Positions 24,917-34,949 of a DNA stretch of 64,000 bases are shown in pieces. The notes under the pieces are model-generated. The model was not told where the DNA came from and ran no database searches. It was given only the letters and a program-made list of their open reading frames with translations. The stretch covers positions 108,047-172,046 of the forward strand of contig DATLJD010000006.1 of NCBI GenBank assembly GCA_035539135.1, read 5' to 3'. Numbering within the stretch: the stretch's first letter is position 1; the number at the start of each line of letters is the position of its first letter. Source of the stretch: JABFWF01 sp035539135. GTDB taxonomy: Bacteria; Pseudomonadota; Gammaproteobacteria; Xanthomonadales; Xanthomonadaceae. A program made the position numbers and the translations under genes.

Positions 24917-25999
24917 TCAGTCCGCCGCCACGGCACGTCGCGCGTGCTGCGCCAGCCCCCACCGCACGTGTTCGCGCACCAGCGGGTCCTCGCAGTCGCG
25001 CCGCGACTCCAGCGCCGACAGCACGTCGGGGGTGCCAGGCGCGTTGCCGAGCGCGACCGCGATGTTGCGCAGCCAGCGCCGGTAGCCGCTGCGGCGGATC
25101 GCCGAGCCTTCGGTGCGGCGCAGGAATTCCTCCTCGCTCCAGGCGAACAGCTGCGGCAGGGTCGCCTTGTCGAGGTTGTTGCGGGCGCGGAAGTCCGGTT
25201 CGTCGCTGCGCCTGGCGAACTTGTTCCAGGGGCAGACCAGCTGGCAGTCGTCGCAGCCGAAGATGCGGTTGCCGATCAGCGGCCGCAGCGCCTCGTCGAT
25301 CGCGCCCTCGTGTTCGATCGTGAGGTAGGAAATGCAGCGGCGCGCGTCGAGGCGGTACGGGGCGGTGATCGCCTGGGTGGGGCACACCTCGATGCAACGC
25401 GCGCAGGTGCCGCAGTGCGCGCTTGCCGGCGGATCCACCGGCAGCGGCAGGTCGACGTAGATCTCGCCGAGGAAGAACCAGCTGCCGCCGTCGCGCGCGA
25501 TCAGGCAGGTGTGCTTGCCGATCCAGCCGAGGCCGGCGTTGCGCGCCAGCGCGCGTTCGAGCACCGGTGCCGAATCGACGAACACGCGGTGGCCGAACGG
25601 TCCCACTTCGGCCGCGATCCGGTCGGCCAGCTGCTGCAGGCGGTTGCGCATCAGCTTGTGGTAGTCGCGGCCGAGCGCGTAGCGGGCGACGTAGGCGCGC
25701 TCGCCGTCGGCCAGGTTGGCCCAGGCTTCCTCCGGCGCGCGCCCGTAGTCGAGCGCGACCGACACCACGCGCAGGGTGCCGGGGATCAGTTCGGCCGGCC
25801 GCGCGCGCTTGTCGCCGTGACGCGCCATCCAGTCCATCGAACCGTACAGGCCCTGCGCCAGCCAGTCGCGCAGGTGCGCCTCGTCCGCGCCGAGCTCGAT
25901 GCCGCTGATCCCGCAGCGCGCGAAGCCGGCCTCCAGCGCCAGCGCCTTGATGCGGGCGGCGAGGGCGAGGTAATCCGGCGGCGGGGTGGCGGCATTCAC
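24917..25999 (-). CDS. queG: Epoxyqueuosine reductase QueG
   Basis: A 360-residue iron-sulfur and cobalamin enzyme. Two [4Fe-4S] motifs are visible: CGTCARCIEVCP and CDDCQLVCPWN. The cobalamin/substrate region includes VFVDSAPVLERALARNAGLG and KHTCLIARDGGSWFFLG. A C-terminal HEAT-like region follows, and this part is variable in the family. It performs the last step of queuosine synthesis in tRNA. The start was set at GTG 25999, which gives the normal N-terminus; the longer open frame is antisense to nnr. It is divergent from nnr, matching the order common in gammaproteobacteria. Confidence 0.94.
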   Translation of the reverse strand: MNAATPPPDYLALAARIKALALEAGFARCGISGIELGADEAHLRDWLAQGLYGSMDWMARHGDKRARPAELIPGTLRVVSVALDYGRAPEEAWANLADGERAYVARYALGRDYHKLMRNRLQQLADRIAAEVGPFGHRVFVDSAPVLERALARNAGLGWIGKHTCLIARDGGSWFFLGEIYVDLPLPVDPPASAHCGTCARCIEVCPTQAITAPYRLDARRCISYLTIEHEGAIDEALRPLIGNRIFGCDDCQLVCPWNKFARRSDEPDFRARNNLDKATLPQLFAWSEEEFLRRTEGSAIRRSGYRRWLRNIAVALGNAPGTPDVLSALESRRDCEDPLVREHVRWGLAQHARRAVAAD

Positions 26000-26074
26000 C
26001 GCGCCAGTATAGGAAGCGCCGCCGCAATCCTTGCTGGACGCGGGAACGTGCCCGGCCTGCGTAGAATCGCGCGC

Positions 26075-27544
26075 ATGCCCTCCGACCAGCCGCTTCTCGA
26101 CACCGCCGCACTGCGCGCGCTGGAGCGCGACGCCGCGAATGCGCTCGGCGAGGACGCGCTGATGCAGCGTGCCGGGCAGGCGGCCTGGCGCTTCCTGCTC
26201 GAGCATTGGCCGCGGGCGCAGCGGATCGTGGCCGCGTGCGGGCCGGGCAACAACGGCGGCGACGGCTACCTGCTGGCCGCGCACGCGGCGCGCAGCGGGC
26301 GGGCGGCGCGGGTCGTGCGCCTGTCGGCGCCGCGTACCGACGCGGCGCGCCATGCGGAAGCCGAATGCCGCGCGGCGGGCGTCGCGATCGCGGATTTCGA
26401 CGGCGGGCTGTCCGATGCCGACCTGGTCGTCGACGCGTTGTTCGGGATCGGCCTGGCGCGGGCGCCGGAGGGTGCCGCCGCCGCCCTGATCGAGGCGATC
26501 GAGGCCTGCGGCGCGCCGGTGTACGCGCTCGACGTGCCCAGCGGCGTCGACGCGGACACGGGACACGTCCAGGGCGTGGCGATACACGCGACGCGTACCC
26601 TGCAGATGCTGGCTGCGCACCGCGGGCTGGCGACCGGCGCGGCGCTCGACCATGTCGGCGAGGCCGCGCTGGCGTCGCTCGATGTCGACACGACGGGCGC
26701 CACGCCCGCCGGGTTTTCGCTGCACCCGGATGCGTTGCCGCGCTGGTTGCGACCGCGCGCCACGGACAGTCACAAGGGCCGCTATGGCCACGTGCTGTGC
26801 ATCGGCGGCGACGCTGGCAGCGGCGGCGCGATCGCGCTCGCCGCGGAAGCGGCATTGCGTTGCGGCGCGGGCCTGGCGAGCGCGGCGACACGCCCCGCGC
26901 ACGTCGCGCCGCTGCTGTCGCGCCGTCCGGAATTGATGGCGCACGCGGTCGATGACGTCGGCGACCTCGCGAAACCGCTCGCACGCGCGAACGTCGTCGC
27001 AATCGGCCCCGGCCTCGGCACCGGCGACTGGGGCAGGGCGCTGCTGGATGCCGCGCTCGCCAGCGAGAAGCCGCTGGTGTTGGACGCCGATGCGCTCAAC
27101 CTGCTCGCGCAACGGCCATGCACGTTGCCTGCAGATGCGATCCTCACGCCGCACCCCGGCGAAGCCGCGCGCCTGCTCGATTGCGACATCGCGACGGTGC
27201 AGGCCGACCGCTACGCCGCCGCCGCGCGGCTCGTCGCGCGCTTCGGTTGCGTCGTCGTGTTGAAGGGCGCCGGCACGATCGTCGCCGCGCCGGGCGAAAT
27301 CCCGCGCGTCGTCGCCGCCGGCAATCCCGGCATGGCCAGCGGCGGCATGGGCGACTTGTTGACGGGCGTGATCGCCGCGCTGCGCGCACAGGGCCTTCCT
27401 GCCTTCGACGCTGCCTGCTGCGGCGCGTTGCTGCATGCGGCCGCGGGCGACGCCGCCGCGCGCGAGGACGGCCAGCGCGGCCTGCTCGCGACTGACCTGC
27501 TGCCGTGGCTTCGCCGCCTCGCCAATCCGGACCTTGCCGCATGA
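26075..27544 (+). CDS. nnr: Bifunctional NAD(P)H-hydrate epimerase / ADP-dependent NAD(P)H-hydrate dehydratase
   Basis: A 489-residue fusion from ATG 26075. The N-terminal YjeF domain (about 1-215) shows GPGNNGGDGYLLA and DVPSGVDADTG. The C-terminal ribokinase-like domain (about 225-489) shows IGGDAGSGGAIALAAEA, AIGPGLGTGDWG, LTPHPGEAARLL and the catalytic GNPGMASGGMGDLLTG. It repairs hydrated NADH and NADPH. It overlaps tsaE by ATGA, the conserved order nnr-tsaE-amiC-mutL. Confidence 0.95.
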   Translation: MPSDQPLLDTAALRALERDAANALGEDALMQRAGQAAWRFLLEHWPRAQRIVAACGPGNNGGDGYLLAAHAARSGRAARVVRLSAPRTDAARHAEAECRAAGVAIADFDGGLSDADLVVDALFGIGLARAPEGAAAALIEAIEACGAPVYALDVPSGVDADTGHVQGVAIHATRTLQMLAAHRGLATGAALDHVGEAALASLDVDTTGATPAGFSLHPDALPRWLRPRATDSHKGRYGHVLCIGGDAGSGGAIALAAEAALRCGAGLASAATRPAHVAPLLSRRPELMAHAVDDVGDLAKPLARANVVAIGPGLGTGDWGRALLDAALASEKPLVLDADALNLLAQRPCTLPADAILTPHPGEAARLLDCDIATVQADRYAAAARLVARFGCVVVLKGAGTIVAAPGEIPRVVAAGNPGMASGGMGDLLTGVIAALRAQGLPAFDAACCGALLHAAAGDAAAREDGQRGLLATDLLPWLRRLANPDLAA

Positions 27545-28071
27545 CCGTCCTCCACCTCGCCGACCCGGAAGCGACCGACGCATTGGCCGCGCTGCTGGCT
27601 CGCACCCAGCCGGAAGCCGCGGTGGTGCACCTTGCCGGCGACCTTGGCGCCGGCAAGTCCAGCCTCGCCCGCGCCTGGCTGCGCGCGCTGGGCGTGACCG
27701 GCGCCATCCGCAGCCCGACCTACACCCTCGTCGAGCACTACCCCTACGCCGATCCGCGCCTGCCGGCCGGCGGCAAGGCGCTGCACCTGGACCTGTACCG
27801 GATTGGCGATCCCGGCGAGCTCGAATTCCTGGCCCTGGACGACGCCGCGGCGACCCTGTGGCTGGTCGAATGGCCGGAACGGGGTGGCCCGGCCCTGCCG
27901 GCCGCCGACCTGCGGCTGGTCCTCGCGGTGGACGGGCCCGGGCGCCGGCTGGAGTTCGTCGCCGGCACCCCGGCGGGCCAGGCCTGGCTGGCCCGGCTGG
28001 CGGAAACGGCGGGTTACGCCCCCTTCCTGACCCCGGCTGGCAGGAAACCCGCGCAGGCTACGGATCCGTAA
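27541..28071 (+). CDS. tsaE: tRNA threonylcarbamoyladenosine synthesis ATPase TsaE
   Basis: A 176-residue P-loop ATPase coupled to nnr by ATGA. The Walker A is GDLGAGKSSLARAWL, followed by SPTYTLVEHY and HLDLYRIGDPGELEFL, the TsaE signature. WPERGG corresponds to the conserved W-E switch. It works with TsaB and TsaD to make the t6A modification of tRNAs that read ANN codons. The C-terminus is about 20 residues longer than in E. coli. Confidence 0.94.
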   Translation: MTVLHLADPEATDALAALLARTQPEAAVVHLAGDLGAGKSSLARAWLRALGVTGAIRSPTYTLVEHYPYADPRLPAGGKALHLDLYRIGDPGELEFLALDDAAATLWLVEWPERGGPALPAADLRLVLAVDGPGRRLEFVAGTPAGQAWLARLAETAGYAPFLTPAGRKPAQATDP

Positions 28072-28119
28072 GGGAAAATCCGCTTGCAAACCCTGCCGCA
28101 TGGTGCTTGAATCCGCCCC

Positions 28120-29586
28120 ATGCGCGCGAAAGGGGCCACCGTCCAGCAGATCCTGCTCGCCCTGGCCTTGCTGGCCGGGCTGTGCTGGAACCTGGCCCAG
28201 GCCGCGGAATTGCGCGCGGTCGAACTGCGCAGCGGCGCCACCGGCACCCGCGCCGAGCTGCGCCTGGACCAGCAGGCCGAGTACCGCCTGATCTCCCTGT
28301 CCGGCCCGGATCGCCTGGTGGTCGACCTGCCCGGCGTGCGCCAGGACGCCACCGTGAAGCTGCCCGCCGCCAGCGGCCTGGTGCGCGCGGTGCGCAGCGG
28401 CCATCCACAGCCGGGCGTGCTGCGCGTGGTGTTCGACCTGGCGGCTCCGGTGGTCGCGCTCGCCCCGCATTTCGAGCCCGGCGCCGACGGCCCGCGGCTG
28501 GTGCTGGAATGGCCGGGCGATGGCGCGCACGACGCGCCCGTCGCCGCCGTGGCGCCTGTGACGGCGCCGGCCACTGCTCAGTCGACGGCCCCCGCCGATC
28601 CCGCCGCCGCATCCAACGCGGCGACCTCGCGCCTGATCGCCACGCTGCCCGCAGCGGGTGAGGCCAAGCCCCCGGCGTCGCAAACCGTCGCGCCGGTGTC
28701 CGCCGCGGCTACCGATCCCGCCCGCATCCTCGCCGGCCAGCCGGTCGCTCCCGCACCGGCGCAGACGGCGCCGTCCACGCCCGCCGTCGCCGGCCAGCCG
28801 CCGGTCAAGACCGTGCAGGACATCGCCCGCCGCGCCGGCATGCGCCCGCTGATCATCGCGATCGACGCCGGCCACGGCGGCCAGGATCCCGGCGCGCGCG
28901 GCGCCAACGGCAGCCGCGAGAAGGACATCACCCTCAAGATCGCCCGCGAACTGGCCCGCCAGGTCAACGCCACGCCGGGGCTCAAGGCCTACCTGACCCG
29001 CGACACCGACGTCTTCATCCCGCTCGCCCAGCGCTACCAGAAGGCGCGCGCGGCCAAGGCCGACCTGTTCGTGTCGATCCATGCGGATTCGTTCACCAGT
29101 CCCACCGCGCGCGGCTCGTCGGTGTTCGTGCTGTCGCAGCGCGGCGCGTCCTCGCAGGCCGCGCGCTGGCTCGCCAGCCAGGAAAACGCGGCGGACCTGG
29201 TCGGCGGGGTCAAGCTGCAGGACAAGGACGACACCCTCGCCTCGGTCCTGCTCGACCTGTCGCAGAGCGCCACCATGAAGGCGTCCGAGGACATGGCCAG
29301 CGCCGTGCTGGACGGCCTCAAGCGGCTCGGCAAGACCCACAAGGACGAGGTCGAGCGCGCCAACTTCGTGGTCCTGCGCTCGCCCGACGTGCCGTCGATG
29401 CTGGTCGAGACCGCGTTCATCTCCAATCCGGAGGAGGAGCGCCGGCTCAACGATCCCAAGCACCAGGCCGACCTCGCCCGCGCCATCCTGGATGGCGTCA
29501 CCGGTTACTTCTCGCGGCAACCGCCGCCGGGCACGCTGTACGCCGCGCGCGCGGAGGCCGCCGCCAGCGCCGCCGGCAGCCAGTAG
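28120..29586 (+). CDS. amiC: N-acetylmuramoyl-L-alanine amidase (AmiC type)
   Basis: A 488-residue exported protein from ATG 28120. A signal peptide (about 1-29) is followed by an AMIN domain (about 30-130) for septal or peptidoglycan targeting, an Ala/Pro-rich linker, and an Amidase_3 domain (about 240-475). The zinc and catalytic motifs are [26 protein letters not shown] and [13 protein letters not shown]. It cleaves the amide bond between muramic acid and the stem peptide to split daughter cells. Its activity normally needs a LytM activator such as EnvC or NlpD, not seen here. Confidence 0.93.
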   Translation: MRAKGATVQQILLALALLAGLCWNLAQAAELRAVELRSGATGTRAELRLDQQAEYRLISLSGPDRLVVDLPGVRQDATVKLPAASGLVRAVRSGHPQPGVLRVVFDLAAPVVALAPHFEPGADGPRLVLEWPGDGAHDAPVAAVAPVTAPATAQSTAPADPAAASNAATSRLIATLPAAGEAKPPASQTVAPVSAAATDPARILAGQPVAPAPAQTAPSTPAVAGQPPVKTVQDIARRAGMRPLIIAIDAGHGGQDPGARGANGSREKDITLKIARELARQVNATPGLKAYLTRDTDVFIPLAQRYQKARAAKADLFVSIHADSFTSPTARGSSVFVLSQRGASSQAARWLASQENAADLVGGVKLQDKDDTLASVLLDLSQSATMKASEDMASAVLDGLKRLGKTHKDEVERANFVVLRSPDVPSMLVETAFISNPEEERRLNDPKHQADLARAILDGVTGYFSRQPPPGTLYAARAEAAASAAGSQ

Positions 29587-29668
29587 GGTCGCCCGCGCCG
29601 CGATCCGGGGCCGCGCTCCGCTATCATCACGGGCCGTTCGCATCGCGATCCCGCATCGCGTCGCCGCC

Positions 29669-31450
29669 TTGCCGATCCGCCAGCTGCCCGACACCCTGAT
29701 CAACCAGATCGCCGCCGGCGAAGTGGTGGAGCGCCCTGCGTCGGTGGTCAAGGAACTGGTCGAGAACGCGCTCGACGCCGGCGCGCGCCGGGTCGACATC
29801 GAGCTCGAGGAAGGCGGCGTGCGCCTGATCCGGATCCGCGACGACGGCGGCGGCATCCCCGCCGACGACCTGCCGCTCGCGGTCGCCCGCCACGCCACCA
29901 GCAAGATCGCCTCGCTGGACGACCTCGAGGCGGTCGCCACCCTTGGCTTCCGTGGCGAGGCGCTGCCGTCGATCGCCTCGGTCAGCCGCTTGCAGCTCGT
30001 CTCGCGCTTCGCCGGCAGCGCGCATGGCGCGGCGTTGCAGGTCGACGGCGGCCGCATCGGCGAGGTGGTGCCGAAGGCGCATCCGCCCGGCACCACGGTC
30101 GAGGTCCGCGACCTGTTCTACAACGTGCCGGCGCGCCGCAAGTTCCTGCGCGCCGAACGCACCGAACTCGGCCACATCGAGGAATGGTTGCGCTCGCTGG
30201 CGCTGGCGCGGCCCGAGGTCGAACTGCGCGTGTCGCACAACGGCAAGCCGTCGCGGCGCTATCGCGGCGACGGCGCGGCCGCCTCGCCCGAGCGCGTGCA
30301 CGAGACGCTCGGCGCCGAATTCGCCGGCCACGCGTTGCGCCTGGACCACGCCGGCGCCGGCCTGCGCCTGCACGGCTGGATCGCGCAGCCCGCCTACAAC
30401 CGCGCCAGCGCCGACCAGCAGTACCTGTACGTCAACGGCCGCAGCGTGCGCGATCGCAACGTCTCGCACGCGGTCCGCCAGGCCTACAGCGACGTGCTGT
30501 TCCACGGCCGCCACCCGGCCTTCGTGCTGTTCCTCGAACTGGACCCGCGCGGCGTGGACGTCAACGTGCACCCGGCCAAGCACGAGGTGCGCTTCCGCGA
30601 CAGCCGGCTGGTGCACGACTTCGTCTACCGCACGCTGCAGCAGGCGCTGGCTGAGACGCGCGCGGGGCAGCCGCCGCAGCAGGTGGCCGTCGCGCACCCG
30701 GCGCCCGCGGCGTGGCAGCCGGCGCAGTCGCCGCTCGGCCTGCGCGTGGACGAGATGCGGGGCGCCTACGCGGCGTTGTACGGAGCGCCGGGGGCGACGC
30801 CGCAGGCGCGATCGCCGGTCGCCACGCCGGCGTTGCCCCCGTTGCCCGCGGGCGACGACGCGACGTTGCCGCCGCTCGGCAACGCGATCGCCCAGTTGCA
30901 TGGCATCTACATCCTCGCCGAGAGCGCCGACGGCCTGGTCGTCGTCGACATGCACGCCGCCCACGAGCGGATCGGCTACGAGAAGCTCAAGGCGGCGCAC
31001 GACGGCACCGGCGTGCGCGTGCAGCCGCTGCTGGTGCCGCAACCGGTGGCGGTGTCCGAGCGCGAGGCCGAGGTCGCCGAGCGCGAGGCGGCGACCCTGG
31101 CGCAGCTCGGCTTCGAGGTCTCGCGCAGCGGGCCGCAGACGCTGCTGCTGCGCGGGGTGCCGGCGCTGCTGGCCGAGGGCGACACCGAGGCGCTGCTGCG
31201 CGACGTGCTCGCCGACCTGCGCGAGCACGGCGCCAGCCGCCGCGTCGCCGAAGCGCGCGACGAACTGCTCGCGACCATGGCCTGCCACGGCGCGGTGCGC
31301 GCGCACCGGCGCCTGACCATTCCTGAAATGAATGCCCTGTTGCGCGAGATGGAAGCGACCGAGCGCTCCGGACAATGCAATCATGGCCGGCCGACCTGGG
31401 CCCGCTTCAGCCTGGCCGAGATCGACAAATGGTTCCTGCGAGGACGCTGA
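29669..31450 (+). CDS. mutL: DNA mismatch repair protein MutL (endonuclease type)
   Basis: A 593-residue protein. The start is a TTG at 29669, chosen because it places [19 protein letters not shown] at the N-terminus as in the whole family. GHKL ATPase motifs: [29 protein letters not shown]. The C-terminal domain (about 400-593) holds [12 protein letters not shown], a close form of the metal-dependent endonuclease motif DQHA-x2-E-x4-E, plus ACHGAVRA and CNHGRPTW. Such MutL proteins nick DNA themselves and occur where MutH is absent. The linker between domains is Pro/Ala-rich. Confidence 0.94.
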   Translation: MPIRQLPDTLINQIAAGEVVERPASVVKELVENALDAGARRVDIELEEGGVRLIRIRDDGGGIPADDLPLAVARHATSKIASLDDLEAVATLGFRGEALPSIASVSRLQLVSRFAGSAHGAALQVDGGRIGEVVPKAHPPGTTVEVRDLFYNVPARRKFLRAERTELGHIEEWLRSLALARPEVELRVSHNGKPSRRYRGDGAAASPERVHETLGAEFAGHALRLDHAGAGLRLHGWIAQPAYNRASADQQYLYVNGRSVRDRNVSHAVRQAYSDVLFHGRHPAFVLFLELDPRGVDVNVHPAKHEVRFRDSRLVHDFVYRTLQQALAETRAGQPPQQVAVAHPAPAAWQPAQSPLGLRVDEMRGAYAALYGAPGATPQARSPVATPALPPLPAGDDATLPPLGNAIAQLHGIYILAESADGLVVVDMHAAHERIGYEKLKAAHDGTGVRVQPLLVPQPVAVSEREAEVAEREAATLAQLGFEVSRSGPQTLLLRGVPALLAEGDTEALLRDVLADLREHGASRRVAEARDELLATMACHGAVRAHRRLTIPEMNALLREMEATERSGQCNHGRPTWARFSLAEIDKWFLRGR

Positions 31451-31451
31451 C

Positions 31452-32393
31452 GTGACCCGATCGACCCGCCTGCTGCTCGCCGCCAGCCTTGCCGCCGCGT
31501 TCGCCGGCTGCAGCCGCCAACCCGCCGAGGACACCCCGAAGATGGATGCCACCGCCGCCGCGTTCCAGCACGAGGAAGACGCCTGGCGCGCGCAGCGCCG
31601 CGCGACGCTGCTCAAGCCGGACGGCTGGACGAGCCTGATCGGCCTGCACTGGATCGAACCCGGCGCGCATTACCTCGGCAGCGACGCCGACAACGGCATC
31701 CGCCTGGGAATGGGCCCCGCGCACCTGGGCATGCTCGAACTGCGCGACGGCGCATTCCGCTTCGTCCCGGACAAGGACGCCGCGCTGCTCGTCGACGGCC
31801 AGCCGCCCGCCGGACCCGTGGTCCTGCGCCCCGACACCGACCTCGCCGGCCCCAGCGTGATTTCCTTCGACGACGGCAAGGGCAGCGCGACCGTGATCGA
31901 GCGCGGTGGCCGCCATGCGCTGCGCGTGCGCCACGCCGACGCGCCGACGCGCGTGCATTTCGCCGGCCTCGAGTACTGGCCGGCGGAGCAGGACTGGAAG
32001 GTGAGCGCGCGCTTCATCCCGCACGAGGCCGGCCGCACCATGGAGGTCGCCAACATCATCGGCGGCATGGAGCCGATCGCGAACCCGGGCGTGGTCGAGT
32101 TCGAGCGCGACGGCAAGGTTCACCGGCTGGAGGCGTTCGACGAAGGCGAGGGCACGCTGTTCCTGGTGTTCGCCGACCGCACCAGCGGCAAGGGCAGCTA
32201 CGGCGCCGGCCGCTTCCTCGACGCGCCGATGCCGGACGCGCAGGGCCGGGTCACGCTCGACTTCAACCAGGCGCGCAACCCGCCGTGCGCGTTCACGGCG
32301 TTCGCGACCTGCCCGCTGCCGCCGCCGGAAAACCGGCTCGATCTCGCGATCACCGCGGGCGAGAAGGCCTACCGCAAGCCCGACCATTCCTGA
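31452..32393 (+). CDS. DUF1684 lipoprotein
   Basis: A 313-residue protein from GTG 31452, 1 bp after the mutL stop. An N-terminal lipoprotein signal has its lipobox at AAAFAGC, so the mature protein should be lipid-anchored. The DUF1684 body shows DGWTSLIGLHWIEPGAHYLG, LEYWPAEQDWKVSARF and FNQARNPPCAFTAFATCPLPP. The family is widespread, but no reaction is known. It sits in a run of exported proteins with the TraB/GumN protein next. Confidence 0.88.
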   Translation: MTRSTRLLLAASLAAAFAGCSRQPAEDTPKMDATAAAFQHEEDAWRAQRRATLLKPDGWTSLIGLHWIEPGAHYLGSDADNGIRLGMGPAHLGMLELRDGAFRFVPDKDAALLVDGQPPAGPVVLRPDTDLAGPSVISFDDGKGSATVIERGGRHALRVRHADAPTRVHFAGLEYWPAEQDWKVSARFIPHEAGRTMEVANIIGGMEPIANPGVVEFERDGKVHRLEAFDEGEGTLFLVFADRTSGKGSYGAGRFLDAPMPDAQGRVTLDFNQARNPPCAFTAFATCPLPPPENRLDLAITAGEKAYRKPDHS

Positions 32394-32400
32394 GGCACCG

Positions 32401-33345
32401 ATGCGCATTCCCCGATGGCTGACCGCCGGCGCCTGTGCGCTGGTCCTGTGCCTCCCGGTCCACGCGGCCACGCCGGCCGCCGGCGCGCCGCCGGTACCGC
32501 TCCTGTGGAAAGTATCCGACGCCGACAACGCGCTGTACCTGCTTGGCTCGTTCCACATGCTGCGGCCGTCGGACTACCCGCTCGCCGCCGAGGTGCAGGC
32601 GGCGTTCGACGACGCCGAATCGGTCGTGTTCGAGATCGCGCCCGAGGAAATGGACTCGCCCGCGCTCGGCATGCAGATGGGGCAGGCGGCGATGCGCGCC
32701 GACGGCACCCGGCTCGACGCGGCGCTGCCGGAGGCGACCCGGCAGAAGCTGGCCGCGTGGACCACGGCCCATGCGGACGCGCTGCAACGCACCGGTGTGC
32801 CGCCGCAGGCGTTGCAGCTGTTCGAGCCGTGGTTCGTGGGGCTGATGGTCAGCATCGTCGACATGTCCGGCCGCGGGCTGGACCCCAGGCTCGGCCTCGA
32901 CCACCACTTCGCCGAGGCCGCGCGCCAGGCCGGCAAGGCCACCGCGGGCCTGGAGACCGGCGCCGAACAGATCGCCTTCCTCGACGCCATGGATCCGAAG
33001 GAACAGCTGCAGTTCCTCGACGACGCGCTGGCCCAGGCCGGCAAGGACGACATCGACCAGTTGCACGCCGCGTGGCGCAGGGGCGACGCGCAGCGGCTGT
33101 GGGACGCGATGGGGATGGAGATGCGGGAGACCTACCCGCAGCTCTACCGCCACATCAATGTCGAACGCAACGACAACTGGCTGCCGGAACTGCGCGCGCG
33201 CCTCGACGCGGCCGGCACCGACGACACCCTGGTGGTGGTCGGCGCCCTGCACCTGCTCGGCCCCGACGGCGTGGTGGAGAAGCTGCGCAAGGCGGGCTAC
33301 CGGGTGGAGCGCATCTGCACCGCCTGCGGAGCGGGCGCACGGTGA
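32401..33345 (+). CDS. TraB/GumN family protein, exported
   Basis: A 314-residue protein from ATG 32401 with a signal peptide (1-23, ending VHAA). The TraB/GumN core is seen as LLWKVSDADNALYLLGSFHML near the N-terminus and VVVGALHLLGPDGVVEKL near the C-terminus; Gly-Ser-His and Gly-Ala-Leu-His resemble the paired GxxH metal-binding motifs of TIKI-type proteases. The function in bacteria is unproven. The stop overlaps the next start as GTGA, coupling it to the first sulfotransferase. Confidence 0.88.
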   Translation: MRIPRWLTAGACALVLCLPVHAATPAAGAPPVPLLWKVSDADNALYLLGSFHMLRPSDYPLAAEVQAAFDDAESVVFEIAPEEMDSPALGMQMGQAAMRADGTRLDAALPEATRQKLAAWTTAHADALQRTGVPPQALQLFEPWFVGLMVSIVDMSGRGLDPRLGLDHHFAEAARQAGKATAGLETGAEQIAFLDAMDPKEQLQFLDDALAQAGKDDIDQLHAAWRRGDAQRLWDAMGMEMRETYPQLYRHINVERNDNWLPELRARLDAAGTDDTLVVVGALHLLGPDGVVEKLRKAGYRVERICTACGAGAR

Positions 33346-34949
33346 GCGCAACCGGCGTGCCCGGCGCGATTCCGGCGCAACAGCGCTTCGCCGACGCGGT
33401 CGCGGCGGTCAACGCGGGTGAATGGCCTCGCGCGCAGCAACTGGCGATGCACCTGCTCAGGGAAATTCCGGCGCACCCGGACATCAACTTCATCGCCGGT
33501 CTTGCCGCGCTGCACATGGACCAGCCGGCACTGGCCGTGGCTTGCCTGGAACGCGCCGTGCGGCTCGCGCCGGAACGGCCGGACTGGCTGGCGCAGTACG
33601 CCCGCGCACTGGTCCAGGACGGCAGGCCCGACGCGGCGCGCGCAGCCGCGAACCGGGCGATCGGCCTGGGTCCCGCGGACGCGATCGTCCTCGACACGCT
33701 GGGCGTGGTCTACACCCACCTGGGCGAGCACGAGCGTGCCGCGGCCCTGTTCGACCGGGTGATCGCGCTCGAACCGCGCCGCGCGAGCTACCGATTCAAC
33801 CACGCGACTTCGCTGGTGTTCGCGGGCCGCATCGAGGAGGCCGAAGCCGAACTGGAAGCCTGCCTCGCGCTCGAACCGCGTTACTGGAAGGCCCACCTCA
33901 CCCTGTCGCAGCAGCGCAGGCAGACCGAAGACCGGAACCATGTCGATCGCCTGCGCCAGGCGCTCGCGGACGCGGACGGGCCACACGCGCGGATGTACGT
34001 CGCGCTGGCGCTGGGCAAGGAGCTCGAGGACCTGGAGCGCTATCCGGAAGCGTTCGAGTGCTTCGCGCAAGGCAAGGCGGCCGGGCGCTCGCCGGGCTAC
34101 CGGTTCGAGCGCGACGCCGCGCTGTTCGACGCGGTCGAGCAGGCCTACGCGGCAGCCACGCCCGCCGAGGGTCACCCGGACGATGCGCCGATCTTCGTGT
34201 TCGGCATGCCGCGCACCGGCACCACCCTGGTCGAGCGGATCCTGTCAAGCCACCCGCAGGTGCGCTCGGCGGGCGAATTGCTGGATTTCCCCCGCGTCTT
34301 CCGCCAGGCCTCGGCCAGCCCCGAACGCGGGCTGCTCGCGCCCGATGTCTTCCTGCGCGGCACCCGCGACTGGCGCGCACTCGGCAAGGCCTATGCCGCC
34401 GCGACCGCGCGCCATGGCGGGGGCCAGGAGCGCTTCACCGACAAGCTGCCGCACAACTTCCTCTACGCGGGCTACATCGCGAACGCGCTGCCGAAGGCGC
34501 GGCTGGTATGCGTGCGCAGGGATCCCGTCGACACCTGCCTGAGCAACTTCCGGCAACTGCTGTCGCCCGACTCGCCGTTCTACGACTATTCCTTCGACCT
34601 GCTGGACATCGGCCGCTACTACCTGCGCTTCGACCGGCTGATGGCGTTCTGGCGGCAGACGCTGCCGGGCCGGATCCTGGAAGTGGGCTACGAGGCGCTG
34701 GTCGCCGACCAGGAAGCGGAAACCCGCCGGTTGCTCGACTTCTGCGGCCTCGGCTGGGATCCGACCTGCCTGGCGTTCCAGCACAACAGCGCGCGCGTCA
34801 CCACGGCGAGCGCCGTGCAGGTGCGCGCGCCGCTGTACCGGTCGTCGGTGCAGCGCTGGAAGCGCTACGCGCCGCAACTGGGCGTGTTGCTAGCGCTGCT
34901 GGAGGCGGGCGGCGCGATCGCGCCGGGCGGGGACGCGGATCGTGCATGA
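33342..34949 (+). CDS. TPR-containing sulfotransferase (first of three)
   Basis: A 535-residue cytoplasmic-looking protein from GTG 33342. TPR repeats fill about residues 15-245. The sulfotransferase domain follows (about 282-520): the 5'-PAPS loop FGMPRTGTTLVERILSSHP (PRTGTT at 290-295), a conserved Gly-Glu at 311-312, DKLPHNFLYAG and the 3'-phosphate motif VRRDPVDTCLSNF (391-403). The PR(S/T)GTT...GE arrangement is shared with protein-tyrosine sulfotransferases and RaxST, so a protein or peptide acceptor is plausible. No acceptor candidate is identified. It is coupled to the TraB gene and overlaps the next sulfotransferase by 8 bp. Confidence 0.88.
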   Translation: MSATGVPGAIPAQQRFADAVAAVNAGEWPRAQQLAMHLLREIPAHPDINFIAGLAALHMDQPALAVACLERAVRLAPERPDWLAQYARALVQDGRPDAARAAANRAIGLGPADAIVLDTLGVVYTHLGEHERAAALFDRVIALEPRRASYRFNHATSLVFAGRIEEAEAELEACLALEPRYWKAHLTLSQQRRQTEDRNHVDRLRQALADADGPHARMYVALALGKELEDLERYPEAFECFAQGKAAGRSPGYRFERDAALFDAVEQAYAAATPAEGHPDDAPIFVFGMPRTGTTLVERILSSHPQVRSAGELLDFPRVFRQASASPERGLLAPDVFLRGTRDWRALGKAYAAATARHGGGQERFTDKLPHNFLYAGYIANALPKARLVCVRRDPVDTCLSNFRQLLSPDSPFYDYSFDLLDIGRYYLRFDRLMAFWRQTLPGRILEVGYEALVADQEAETRRLLDFCGLGWDPTCLAFQHNSARVTTASAVQVRAPLYRSSVQRWKRYAPQLGVLLALLEAGGAIAPGGDADRA